Program-made: the position numbers and the translations under genes
Origin: Jacaranda mimosifolia
Taxonomy: Eukaryota; Streptophyta; Magnoliopsida; Lamiales; Bignoniaceae
Direction: 5' to 3'
Length of the DNA: 64,000 bases
Assembly: GCA_018894105.1 (NCBI GenBank)
Contig: CM032133.1
Span: 9,252,501 to 9,316,500 of the forward strand
Shown here: positions 11,423-21,941 of the stretch, piece after piece
Numbering within the stretch: position 1 is the stretch's first letter
Layout: each line of letters opens with the position of its first letter
The notes under the pieces: model-generated
The model's input: only the letters and a program-made list of their open reading frames with translations
The model's database searches: none
Told to the model about the DNA's origin: nothing

Positions 11423-12368
11423 AGAGTACCCAATCCCCATGGTCAATGTCCAACCTCAAGCTCATTGAGCCCAACTAATTGGCTGAAATGAATGTTTTTG
11501 GAGAACTATTATGCTCTACTCGTACAATGCAAATACAGTCATTCCATCTTCTATCTCCCCAAAGAGGTATAGGGCAAGATGTCTGTCGACTCCCTAAAAG
11601 CCTTGGTACTGTGTTTCTATTTTTAATGTTCAATTCCTCTTAATGACCTCATTTTTTGAAAACTCATTTTCCAAATTGTCATAGTACCTTGCGCAAGGAT
11701 TTCTTGGAATCAATCATTATAGAATACATGGGAGATGCACTCACCCTTGATAATGACGAAGAGTCAAATTCCATCTTAGATCTCACAAACCTCCATGTCT
11801 AAGTAGATAATGCACAATCACCACTCTAAAAACCCGCTAGTTGACCAGGGAAGAGTCAAAGCATGAGGACTTAAACACAAGGTTACCATGGATCCTCAGG
11901 TCAAAGGACGAATAATATGCACTAGTGTAAGCTGGAGAACTTGCCACTACCGACTTGCCACTTTGGCTATCTAGTAGATTCATTGGGTGGGCCTTCAGTG
12001 CCTTGTTCTCTAACAAGCACCCATGAACATACATCCATATCTCATATAGGATTGCTCATGGAACGGAGCAATATCCAACCCTTGGATTTATGCATCATTA
12101 GTACAAGTCTATCCGGATCTTAGATGCCCTGTCTCATAAGATCCTATAACTTGAAAGATTTAAGATCACTACTGTGTAAGACTTATTCCATGATCACCAC
12201 CCAATGCATGACCAAGTTCTGTAGTCTTGCGTGATCTAAGGGCTTCAACCAAATGCCAATGAAGAAATAATGAGCATAAGATAAAGATGGCCATATAAAG
12301 AATATCATTCAATTAAGACTGTCTTGTCAGAAAATAGTTTACAAGGCTTGTGGGGTACTATTTCAACA

Positions 12369-13266
12369 TTAAAAACTAAAATCTAACTTGATCACACCTC
12401 TCCAAGGATCTAATTCATGCCTTTAAAGTGGATTTAGGTCAAAAAATTACCTTAAAAGCAAAATCCAACTAAAAATATGAAGTGAGCTTGAACTCCTTCA
12501 ATGCGGTCTCCACTGGCGGAGCAGATTGTGGATAACCGTTGCCCAACCAAATCTCTTCAGAATCGACTGACATTTGACCTGGAAATCACCAACAGCTTGA
12601 TAAATCTACATTAGAAAAATCAGATAAATCAGAACTCCAGGAGGCACTCCAGTGACACCTCTAAGTTTCTACCCAAACAGAGGATCTCCAAAAGGTTACT
12701 TCAATTATTTTGCCTCTAATGATAAGATCCACAATCCAAATCCCTCATATGCTCATTGGAGAACAAAGAACAGATATGAGAGGATGAAGGCTGAATTTGG
12801 AGGTAGGAGATGAAGAAAAATATGAAGCTTCAAAGCATGTGGCAACACATACAAAATTGGAAGGAAAGGAATAATCCAACAATTAGGTGCTTGTGTGTGC
12901 TTAACATGCTTGGTTGGCCACACCCCTATATCTATATATAGAGGGAGAAAAGTGTGATGCTTAGGTGGAATCACACATTCCTCAAGGTAGGTGCGAACTA
13001 GGCTTGCCAACTTGGAAGCAAGCTGCATGTGAATTAAATGTGCATTTGAATTTCATTGAAATCTCCATTTCAACACATAAAATGACATTCAAATAAATAC
13101 ACTCCAAATGAATATTTCATTTGAATTTTTCCTCCAAAATTGATTCTTCATTTTAGTTAAATTAAACACTTTAAATTAACTAATAAACCTTTGACTTAAC
13201 TCTTAAGTCAATTAGCCTAACTCTTTAAGCTAGCTTGATAAATTGGTAGTCATGTGGCACCAATTT
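12369..13266 (-). repeat. Truncated copia LTR fragment C
   Basis: About 0.9 kb matches the promoter-proximal and U5 part of the same LTR family: TATA run at about 12928-12940, degenerate palindrome at 12952-12976, AT-rich inverted repeats near 13140-13190. It lacks the first few tens of bases where LTR B starts, and it stops after the CATGTGGCACCAA motif at about 13266, where pararetroviral sequence begins. The rest of the LTR is not found on the far side of the viral insert, so this is not a simple insertion site. Confidence 0.7.
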
Positions 13267-13297
13267 AAATAGTTGAGTTCTATTCTGCCATTATTTT

Positions 13298-13504
13298 CTA
13301 GAAGTTTCTGAAATCCTTTCCATGCTCAAAAAATTCTTTGTTGAGCAGATTAGAAAAAGTCCCATATTCTTTAACTGTGTAGAGATATGGGTGATTATGG
13401 ATATGAAGGGAACTTTTTCTAGGTAATAGATAAACAATAGAAATCCCTTTGCTTATTTTACCAAGTTGTTGCAATTTGAGGACTTTGAACATTTTGATCC
13501 ACAT
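13298..13504 (-). pseudogene. C-terminal tail of the endogenous pararetrovirus
   Basis: A short open stretch downstream of RNase H, with no domain I recognise. It is placed in the viral remnant because it is contiguous and on the same strand. It could be the C-terminal end of the polyprotein or part of a small second reading frame, which some florendoviruses have. Confidence 0.35.
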
Positions 13505-14034
13505 TTATAATGGATAGAACCATCCCATAAAGGTTCTAACACAAGGATTGTTATCAAAAATCATCCAACCATCCACTGTGTAATCCAACAATCCACTGAA
13601 TTGATTGATCAGTAGAAAATTCTACACCAACTGTCCATTATTCAAGTAAATACCAAATCATGTATAGCAACTCTTTGGAAAACATTTTATCAAATTGTGA
13701 GGAAATACTGAACAACGTGAAAAATGGTTAATTAAGATGATAACCTAAACCTGCAAAGGTGTGAAGATCAATTTTTCTAGTTGTGAGAGAGATATTTTAG
13801 CATGAGTTCTTTAGCTTTGGATTAGAGAGTTTTGGTTTTGACGAGATCATGCAATTTGGGTGGAAAGTTCTCAAGAAGAAACTCATAGATTTATGAGAAT
13901 CTTGATGTGGTTAGAGAAGAAAGCATGCAAATGATGCGAATATAGTTTCTGGGAATTTGGTAAAGCTTTGGCTTCGTAAAGAAATCTACAAGAATATTGT
14001 TTCTGCCTTTGAGATGCTTTACACTAAAAGAGTA

Positions 14035-14334
14035 TTATGAAAACCATTCTGCCCATCTCAACAACTTCTTTGATGGAATATTGTGACTTGGTTTAAAACT
14101 TATCATCTTTGGAAAAGCAGTCATATCCATCTCAACAAGGAAGTGATGCCCAATAATATGAAATTGAAAATTTTCAATACCTCTTTTGATAGCAAGAATT
14201 TCTTTGTAAGTGGAATGATAACTTTGTTCAACAATTTTGAATGATTCACTTTTATGTCCACATACTTTTCTCTGTCCATCCTTTTCTTCAAGGAGAATTA
14301 CTGCCCAAAAGGTTTCACTAGCATTAGTCTGCAA
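14035..14334 (-). pseudogene. Pararetroviral RNase H (broken)
   Basis: This is the RNase H domain of a Caulimoviridae polyprotein, which removes RNA from the RNA-DNA hybrid. An open stretch of about 100 codons carries the expected order: a TxAS motif, the YHSTYKEILAI helix with its Glu, and an FLVEMDM segment with its Asp. The first catalytic Asp of the family's TDAS motif reads Asn here, so the copy would be inactive even without the surrounding stops. It lies directly downstream of the reverse transcriptase, as in the virus family. Confidence 0.85.
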
Positions 14335-14376
14335 TATTCTTTTTTTGTCTGACGGAATTTACAATGGAGGAAGCAT

Positions 14377-15260
14377 CTACATTTTGTCCTTTATTATTGT
14401 AATAGCTTTCCTCTTAGCATAAAACCATTCTGGAGGATTCTTTTTCAACATATCATGTAAAGGCCTTATGACTGATGCAAGTTTTGGAATGAAATCAACT
14501 GTATAATTAATAATATCCAAGAATTTTTGTATCTCTTGCTTTAAGCTGAAATCATCAGGAAATTTTAATAATTCTTGAGCAATATGGGGCTGGAGTGTGT
14601 ACTGCCCATCTTTGATATGCATTCCAAGGAAATCTATCTCTCTTTCAAAGATCAACATTTTCTTTTTAGAAAACATAATACCATATCTTCGGACTAGTTC
14701 CTCAAATTGATGCAATAGATGTACAAGAGATGTTATATCTTAAGAGAAAAGAAGTATATCATCTATATAGATCAAAGCATTTAGGAATAAAGGTTCAAAA
14801 ATCCTGACCATAGCTTTTTGAAATAAGGATGTAGATAGCTTAATCCCAAAAGGCATAACAATCCATTGAAATTAAGCATTTCGGATGCAAAAAGGCTGTT
14901 TTGAATCTATCTTCTGGATGGATTCCAATCTACCAAAATCCTTCTTTGAGATCAAACTTTGAGAAGATATTGGCTCTTGTGAGATTAGAGAACAAACAAT
15001 TCCTATTCTGAAGTCAGAATTTCTCATCTGCAAGAAAAAAGTTTAGAGGTTTGTAATTGATAACCAATCTCAGTTTGCCTATTGCTTGCTTAGCTCTTTT
15101 ATTAACATAAAAGGCTTGGCTTGCCCATGGAGAATTTGTAGCTTCAATAAGTCCTTCATCTCGTAATTAGGCTAGTTCTCTGGTAGCCACTTCAAGTTGA
15201 TCAGGTGGCATACCCAAATGACTGGCTTTAGTAGGATTAACATTGACATCTTTTTCAAAT
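14377..15260 (-). pseudogene. Pararetroviral reverse transcriptase (broken)
   Basis: This is the RVT_1-type reverse transcriptase of a plant pararetrovirus. The distal part is open at 14377-14715 with an FLGMHI motif, typical of the thumb side of these enzymes. The catalytic YIDD box is intact at 14758-14769, in an adjacent frame interrupted by a stop. Further upstream, N-terminal motifs (an SPWAS motif and an LRLVINYKPLN motif) can be read at about 15040-15140. Frame changes separate these blocks. Similarity is to Caulimoviridae rather than to copia: note YIDD and FLGM in place of copia's YVDD pattern, and RNase H of a different type. Confidence 0.87.
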
Positions 15261-15459
15261 TGTAGGTTTATGAAAAACTCTGGGTTTTTCCAAAGTTGGT
15301 TTTTGTATTTTTGGAGAAATTCAGAGTGAGATTCTACACAACAATTTTTTTTTAATATGGCTTGGATTTTTGGGACAGTGTCTATGGCAAAACAATATTA
15401 TGGTTTGATGTATGGGAGGAAATATGATTTATATCTGAGTCCTTCTAGTTTAGGAATAA

Positions 15460-15740
15460 CTCTTTTCTCCTATAACTGCTTTATAATATCAAACCCTATA
15501 ATAATATCTTTTCCTGGAAGTGAAGATCCAAGAAACTTGTGAGTAAATGAGAATTATGGGAAGAACTGAATCCTTACTGGTTTACTAATCAATTCAACTG
15601 AGAGAGTATCACTGTTTGCAACCTGGAATACCTTATGATGTCTCTTCCAAAAATGGTGAAGGAAGTATCCTTGGATTGAGTATAGACATGGATGCTCATG
15701 TATTAAGAAGACCAACAACATTAAAGGGAATATCAATTTT
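15460..15740 (-). pseudogene. Pararetroviral aspartic protease region (broken)
   Basis: This segment lies between the zinc-knuckle region and the reverse transcriptase, where the polyprotein-processing protease sits. An IIIGFDII motif on the minus strand at about 15490-15515 resembles the conserved I-G-F/M-D segment at the C-terminal side of these proteases. The active-site triad could not be read with confidence, because the frame is broken at about 15550 and in the 15600s. Confidence 0.55.
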
Positions 15741-15989
15741 TTTAGGAATGATTTGTACCTGTATAAGAGGTATTGAAAGGGCTAATCTAATTATCTATAT
15801 CTCAAAGATAGGGAATTGGGCATCAGCTGGATCAAGTTCTTCTGTTGATGAAGCATCATCTTTTATGTCTTTTTCTAAGGCAAATGGAGTTTGCTTCGAT
15901 AGCTCATCTTCTTCAAAAAATAATGATTCAAGATCATCATTTTCTATATTACATTGAGCCAATTAAGCAATCTGCTTCAATATTTTGCC

Positions 15990-16070
15990 TCTCCTTCGGT
16001 TTGGACAATGTTTCGCCCAGTATCCTCTTTTATGACAAATGTAGCATCTATCTCATTTAGATTTTGAGGA
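15990..16070 (-). pseudogene. Zinc knuckle of the pararetroviral coat region, His replaced by Tyr
   Basis: On the minus strand a CYIC motif is followed by HKRG, then Tyr, then WAKH and Cys, and then PN. This is the C-x2-C-x4-H-x4-C nucleic-acid-binding knuckle of coat/gag proteins with Tyr where the metal-binding His should be. A TGA stop lies four codons before the first Cys. Both changes fit single C-to-T decay events. It marks the coat-protein C-terminus. Confidence 0.75.
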
Positions 16071-16099
16071 CTTTCTCCAGAATAATCTCCTTATTTTTC

Positions 16100-17400
16100 T
16101 TTGGTCCATTGTTGATAGTACTTTCTCAACCTTCTAAAATGCATTTTGGTTTTCTCTGGACAATGGCATTTTTTTGTCTTGTATTTGATCTGAAGGTCTC
16201 TCTTTTCGCATCCTTTTCCAATCTTTTTCCCTGTCTCCTGTAATTCTTTCAAGAATTTCCAATTATTCAGAGCTTTTCAAGGGCTTTGAAAACATATTGA
16301 TAGATTTCTCCTAAAGTAGTGCAGAAAGCATTTTTCCTCTTAGTTCAATCAATTGTAATGCTTTTTGTCCCAACGATTCTGGAATAGAATTGAGATAAGC
16401 TTGCTTTAGATTTGGATTATCAATTTCTCCCATAATATAATATTTCTGTGACATCCTCTGGAAGTGTTTTTCAAGATCTTTTCTATTGAAAGAGCAACAC
16501 TTAATCTTAAAGAATCTTCTCTTACAACATCCAAATGATTTTGTACCTCTCCAAGGAATTTAGCATATATATAATTCATGACAACATTAATATTTGGAGA
16601 ATTTCTTGCTTAGATTCACCTGTATTCTCCAAGTGCATACCACCATTCCTTTAGAGTTCCAGTCATTTTGGCAGTGAAAGTATTTATAACACTTAGGAGT
16701 GTGGAATTTGGTTTCTATAACTCTGAGACACACCATGACATTATTTCACGCATCTTGTTTCTCTATTGTGATGGTGGAATATCATCAAGATATAAACAGA
16801 GGTTTAGAATTTATTTGAATAGGTTCACCTGGTTCTTCCACATATTGATTTCTATGATTGGGCTCTGGATCATCATCAACAATAGGTTTATCAGTATTTT
16901 CTAGTGGCTTATTCATAAAGAAAAGAGGCATATCTTAAGAAAGATCTTCAGAATCACTGATTTCTTCAATGGGAATAACTAACCATGGTCTTGTTGGTTT
17001 TTGTTCTTCATAATCATGAGCTTTCTTAAGGAATTTAATCAATAGGTTGTTAATTGTTCCTTGCATCATAAACTATTGATGTTCTCCATCTTTTGATTCA
17101 GACTTTTTTGAAGTTTTTGGAAATTTTATCTTTGGTGGTTTACTCTTTCTCCTTAATTCTTTTGGGGTAAAAAAGGAATACGAGTCTCCAAACATTCTCT
17201 TGAAGTTTTCTAAACTATGGAGTTGTTGAGAAACTATTGGAAAAGTTGTCATTGAAGTGTCTGGCTTATTCCAAATGGTATTCCTTTGGCATTGTTCTTC
17301 CAAAGATCTTAATTGATTTTTCAACGAGTTGATCTCCAGCTCCTTGTGTTGCAATGGTTGAGAATTATGAATCATTCTCAAGATATCATGGTGAACAATA
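16100..17400 (-). pseudogene. Coat-protein region of the pararetrovirus, with coiled-coil stretch
   Basis: This is the section between movement protein and zinc knuckle. The only long open part is 17073-17381, with a charged heptad-like segment (LEINSLKNQLRSLEEQ) that looks like a coiled coil, then a Lys/Ser/Pro-rich stretch. Pararetrovirus polyproteins carry such a coiled coil before the coat domain. The rest is broken by stops and no further motif was identified. Confidence 0.5.
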
Positions 17401-18344
17401 TCAATCCTTTATTTTAAAGATTAGATTAATACTATTAGCTGGCTATTCATCTTGGCTTCAATTCTATCCTAACTCATGGCAATTTTTTGCAACATTTTAT
17501 TTTGGGCCATAGCATTCTTAGATTGCCAATTCATGGTAGCTTCTGCACATGTGATTTCAACAAGAGATCCGTCTGGATTCCTGGAAGTTGGATTTTTAAT
17601 CTTCCACAAATGTTTGCAATTATCACCTTTGAATTCTTCTTCTGGAAAACATATTTGTTAAGTAGATGAGGATCCCATTATCATGATCTATTTGTGTTGA
17701 GGGGATTGGTTATCAAATTTTCTTGGTGGAGTTTGTTTAAGAGAGTCATCATCGTTGTCCTATTTGGAATAAGTAGTTGGCCATGGTGCTGGTGGCGGAG
17801 TAGTATATTTTACTAGATAGGTCATCCTAATGTGTCAACATATAGATTATCCCTAGAAAGTCTTTAATGTATGTTCGGGGGAACTTCTTCATCAACTTCT
17901 GCTTGATAGACTAGAGATCCATTGCTATCAAATCCATAAATTGGTGTTATGGATTCAATAGTTTATACAGGACTGAAACACTTAGGAATGTTGTTTGTCT
18001 CCTTTTGTTGTTTAAATTGTATTTCTATCGTTCCATTTTGATTTTTTTTGAAAAAATGGTTCAATAGACTAAATTAGCTTAGATTCTTTGGATGTTTGAT
18101 AACTTTGCTCATAGGCTATTATCCATGTTTCTGGGATAAGTTTCTGTAACTCCTCTCGTGGAAGTTTCCAAGGAGCATATGTACAATTGCGGATATGCTT
18201 GGAATCCATTGAAATAAGTAAAGCATCATCAGTCCCCTATGTCAGAGCAAAATCAATATAATGATTTTGTATCCTATATTCCATCTGATAGTGGAGTGTG
18301 GCAGATTAAGTTGGTGTAGAGGGTACAGTACCACATATTTGAAT

Positions 18345-18660
18345 CTAATACTTTAAAGCCAATCTTATATAGGGATCTGCTGTTGGCATATTGAAAGTAA
18401 GAAACATAGTTACAATAATTGCTCCTACATTCAACGTGGATTGAATTATGTCAATACAAGCATGCTGATAATTAGAGAATCTGGTGTCAAGGAGAGCAAT
18501 TCTGGCACTTGTAGCTAAACTTTTCTGTCCATGGAGGGTAAGTGCAAATCTAATTGCATTAAAATGAATGTGAGTGTATTTTTTAGAAAGCCACAACTCA
18601 AAAAGATGATCAGGAAATTCAATAGGAACTAGTTGTTCCTTTTCTATAGCAGGAAGAAAA
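18345..18660 (-). pseudogene. Pararetroviral movement protein (30K type), broken
   Basis: This is the N-terminal part of the polyprotein, a 30K-superfamily movement protein that would modify plasmodesmata. An open stretch at 18345-18596 has the conserved LLDTRF segment containing the family's invariant Asp, followed by a beta-rich region with an FNMP motif. It lies about 300 nt downstream of the primer site, in keeping with a first-in-polyprotein place. The reading breaks at 18345 and the C-terminal half (down to about 17700) is full of stops. Confidence 0.75.
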
Positions 18661-18934
18661 TATTAATCAATGGAAGTGGCTTGAACAAACTCTTTGACTA
18701 AAACCTTTAGGGGATTAATAATAGTTTTAACTATATGAGTAAAAAAAGATTTAGTTTTGCAAAAGGTAACATATGGATTTATGATAGGAAGAGTGGTAAG
18801 TGGTATTTTCCAGGAAGATAAGTTATTTCATAAAGAGTGTCAACTTTTGAAGCATTAGTGGTTCTGAAACTGGGACTGGGTATTAGGGTATATGAAGAAT
18901 AAAAGGTAGAGGGCCTGGGTAATAAATTATGCAT

Positions 18935-18947
18935 GGCTCTGATACCA
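18935..18947 (-). promoter_or_regulatory. tRNA-Met primer-binding site of the pararetrovirus
   Basis: The minus strand reads TGGTATCAGAGCC, a perfect 13-base complement to the 3' end of plant initiator tRNA-Met. It lies upstream of the movement protein and marks position 1 of the circular viral genome. Confidence 0.85.
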
Positions 18948-18960
18948 AGCTAGAACCGTG

Positions 18961-19685
18961 GTACCGTAACAAGGTATGACTCCGCCTAAACAAGCGTCAA
19001 CTGTAGGTAACAATAAGGGCGTGTCCTTTTATGCTAAGATACATTAGTTTTTTCAAGGATCCAAGCTAATCTTAAACATTTATGATGTAGAGGATCCTTT
19101 ATTCAAGGTAACTATAGAGCATACTTAGTTTTCAAATGTTGAGGATAGGTTTGAGAAAGATAAAGAAGATAGACAAAGAAAGATATTATTTCAAAGAATA
19201 ACTAAATATAATTAGTGCACTTACATGGATGGTGTGAGTCATTTCTTTGCTAGATGATTAGTAATTTAGTACTGCTACTAGGTGCATATAAAATAAAGCA
19301 ACCACATGCACTAGTAAATTCAATTTTCTTATTAATACTCTTAAAATGAAAAACAACTATATATATTTGTTTTAAATCATAATTCTAAACTTGAAAATTT
19401 ATGTAGCTTTCAAGTAATTTTAGTTAACTTATCAATAATATGTACTGCCTAAAGTATGATTTCAATTTTGTTATTGTAACTCTTATAGTTTGATCTCAAA
19501 TATTATTGGAGTATAGTTAATTATTTATATCTAAAATAAGAAAATGTGTGCTTTATTGGGGTGAATATTTAAAGCAGGTTAATATTTTTTTCCCTTTGTA
19601 TTTGAATTTAAGTGTTTGTGTATATTAAGTGAATATTGACCAAATGACAACATCCTTATAGTTTTACCATGATATTCTCAAACAG
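18961..19685. other. Unassigned stretch between pararetrovirus and CACTA gene
   Basis: AT-rich sequence without an open frame or recognised motif. It may be the left part of the CACTA element or viral leader. No CACTA-type terminus (CACTACAA) was seen here, so the left end of the transposon appears lost. Confidence 0.5.
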
Positions 19686-21188
19686 GTGAGGAAGACAAAG
19701 AAAAAAGCAAAAGAAGAGCTACTTTAATGCCAATAAAATGGGGCTTACTTCCTAAAGAAAAGCTTCCAATTGAATACAATGAACATGGTCAGATAGTTCA
19801 TAATCATCGTTCAAACTATGCTAATCTTTTAGGTGTGCTAGCCAGGATGGGCACGTATTGTCTAATTGACATTTCTGACTGGTGAAAAGTGCCACATTCT
19901 AACAAAAATAAGCTAGTAGGCATAGTGAAGGTAATTTACTATGTTATTTTTTAACAATCATTTATTTAAATTTCAGTTATTAATCTTCATAATTATATTC
20001 AAATGCTAACACTTCAAATGCAGTTAAAGTTTATATGTCCTCCTGGAATTGATGCAGATATTTTGGAAACAATTGGAACCAGTTGGATGAATTGGAAGAA
20101 AGACCTAAAAGAAAAGTGCTTTGACCCTAACTTACCATTGGAAGATTTGATAAACATACTAGAGACTAACATCATTCAAAAGCAGTATGAAGCACTTGTC
20201 ATGTTCTAGTTATCAGAGAAAGGAAAGGTAGAGTAAACTATAATATTTGTTCACATATTAATAGTAATTTCTTTTAAATTAATATGATTTTTACTTTTTT
20301 CAGAAAGCAAGCATGAGGAGAAAGGAAAGTAGAAAGAAAAAGACATTAAACCATACTACAGGAAGAAAGTCTTTTGCTCCAGTTCAAGCAGATGAGGTAA
20401 GGATTATAACTTTACCTTAGAGAAATATAGGCTATGATAAATTTTGTTTCTTTTATCATATATGGTTTCCATTACTAATATACTAGTCATTCATGTTTTT
20501 TAAATGTGATATAGATTTGAAAATTAAATAGCAATTGTGGCATTTAGAATTCCAAATAATAAGGAATTTGAATTGTTCTTGGAATTCATAATTTGATTAC
20601 ATTATTTGTTTGAATCCAAGAAGTAATTTGTGATTCAAAATAAGTTAGTTAACTCTTAAACTCTGTAGATATTAATATATTTTGAATCAGGAAAAAAAAA
20701 GAAACATCGCATTTCTCGAGCATATACATTTAGCTTGTGTTATCTAGTGGAAAAAGAGGGAGATGCTAGGCAACTAAGGGTAAGATCTATGAAATATAAA
20801 CTTGATCCCTAATATTAAATTTGAGTGGAACATAATCATTTTACTTTTTTACTTTGTAGGATCGGATGCAAACACTCACCAATGAATTTGGAGAATCAAA
20901 AGATGTTGTTTCCCAAGATGATGTTTATGCTTGAGTTATTGGCCCAAAAAAGCTTGGACGAGTGCAAATGCGTGGTTGAGGAGTGACACATCAAGATATA
21001 TTTGAGGAGATACCTTCTCGTAAAAATTGTTTTCGAATGATTCAAACATACTTCAAGAAATGTTGGATAAACTTGAGCAGAATAAGAATGAAGTTAGCGT
21101 ACCTAGTGGCTTGTCATCCTCTTCCTATGAAGCTTATGAAGATAGGAACTCAACTCCAATTTCAACTAATGACTTTCGACCTCTTTGG
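19686..21188 (+). pseudogene. Transposase_24 (Ptta/En/Spm) type gene with introns, broken
   Basis: Five exons with GT-AG borders can be read: 19686-19930, 20024-20227, 20304-20396, 20691-20779, 20860-21188. Exon 1 has the LLGVLARMGTYCLIDISDW segment, exon 2 LKFICPPG and an SWMNWKKDLKEK helix, exon 3 a HTTGRKSF motif, exon 5 a DDVYA-x-VIGPKKLGRV segment. This is the order in the plant transposase family PF03004, carried by CACTA elements. Stops replace Trp in exon 1 (DW then TGA) and exon 2 (TAG after VMF), and two more lie in exon 5. The upstream exons are missing. Confidence 0.8.
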
Positions 21189-21365
21189 GTAAGTAAAAAA
21201 TTTAAAGATTGAGTATCTTCAAATATAAAATTTATAGTAGATGCTCAAAATATAATCATTTCCATTAATCTCATACAAATTTTTTGCTATAAATAATGTT
21301 TATTTAGATAGATTATGACGTATTGTAAGTTTAATTTTAGGTTAACTATTCAGTTTTGCTTTTTA

Positions 21366-21600
21366 GCATCATGGATCGAAATGAAATTGTGGCCGAAGGA
21401 TATTTAAAAAAGCATGGACCTTAGCATAAAGGTTGGTGGACAAGTGCTGGGAAAAAATTATTATGAAGTTCACATAAATGTGGAAGTGAAGGGTGATAAG
21501 GATTTGGTGAGACTTTACATGTACTTCAACATCATTGTAGATGCTCAAGGTCTATCCATTGCTTGACCAATACCATCGGCTCCAAAATATGAATATTTTC
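21366..21600 (+). pseudogene. Further exon of the CACTA-linked transposase gene, broken
   Basis: In one frame this reads a VGGQVLGKNYYEVHINVEV segment followed by a SIA-stop-PIPSAPKYEY segment. It resembles the C-terminal part that follows the Transposase_24 region in such genes (a G-x-x-YY-x-V segment and an AWP motif), with Trp lost to a TGA stop. An acceptor-like TTTTAG precedes it. Past 21600 the sequence becomes AT-rich and untranslatable up to the Gypsy insertion at 21942. Confidence 0.5.
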
Positions 21601-21941
21601 TATTTTGCTGGAGAAATCTCTTTTATTTCTTTATTTCATTTTACTTTTAACTCTACCTAAAATAAGTTGTAAGACATGTATATATGCTTTTATTTTTTAT
21701 GGAACTTTGGTAGTTAGTTATGTAACTAAATCTTCTTTTGTCTTGTTATTGCTTTGACAATCAGATGGTTAAATGAGCCATGTTGATGTTGTTCATATAT
21801 TCAAAATTTGTCTTTACTTTTGTTACTTTCACATTTTATATGTTAAGTTGGTGACATAGTGTCTATGGCATTATTATGATAAAAATGAATTCGAGATGCT
21901 TAAACTTGATACTCTTTCAGTTAATGGATGTGATCGTGTTC

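Larger units (their letters stand above)
7597..12368 (-). mobile_element. Ty1/copia element B, internally deleted
   Basis: This minus-strand copia remnant consists of 5' LTR (10108-12368), primer site, leader, gag (7637-8215) and about 50 bp of pre-integrase sequence where element A has inserted (7597). Between gag and pre-integrase the zinc-knuckle and protease region is missing, so B has an internal deletion as well as the insertion. The right end abuts LTR fragment C, so B itself seems to have landed in an older LTR. Confidence 0.8.
10108..12368 (-). repeat. 5' LTR of copia element B
   Basis: Full-length LTR of about 2.26 kb, with TG at 10108 and TTCAACA at the outer end (12368; TGTTGAAATAGT in element sense). 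It contains the TATA/palindrome pair and the U3 inverted-repeat series listed separately. It is homologous along its length to LTRs A, D, E, G, J and K. Confidence 0.9.
13267..18960 (-). mobile_element. Endogenous pararetrovirus (Caulimoviridae, florendovirus/petuvirus-like), decayed
   Basis: A minus-strand viral remnant of about 5.7 kb has the gene order of a single-polyprotein plant pararetrovirus: tRNA-Met primer site (18935-18947), movement protein (about 18345-18660), coat region with a zinc knuckle (about 15990-17400), aspartic protease (about 15460-15740), reverse transcriptase (14377-15260), RNase H (14035-14334) and a C-terminal tail. There are no LTRs and no integrase, which separates it from Gypsy elements. 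Dozens of stops and shifts are present, so it is a fossil. Genus placement is by overall look only. Borders are approximate. Confidence 0.85.
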
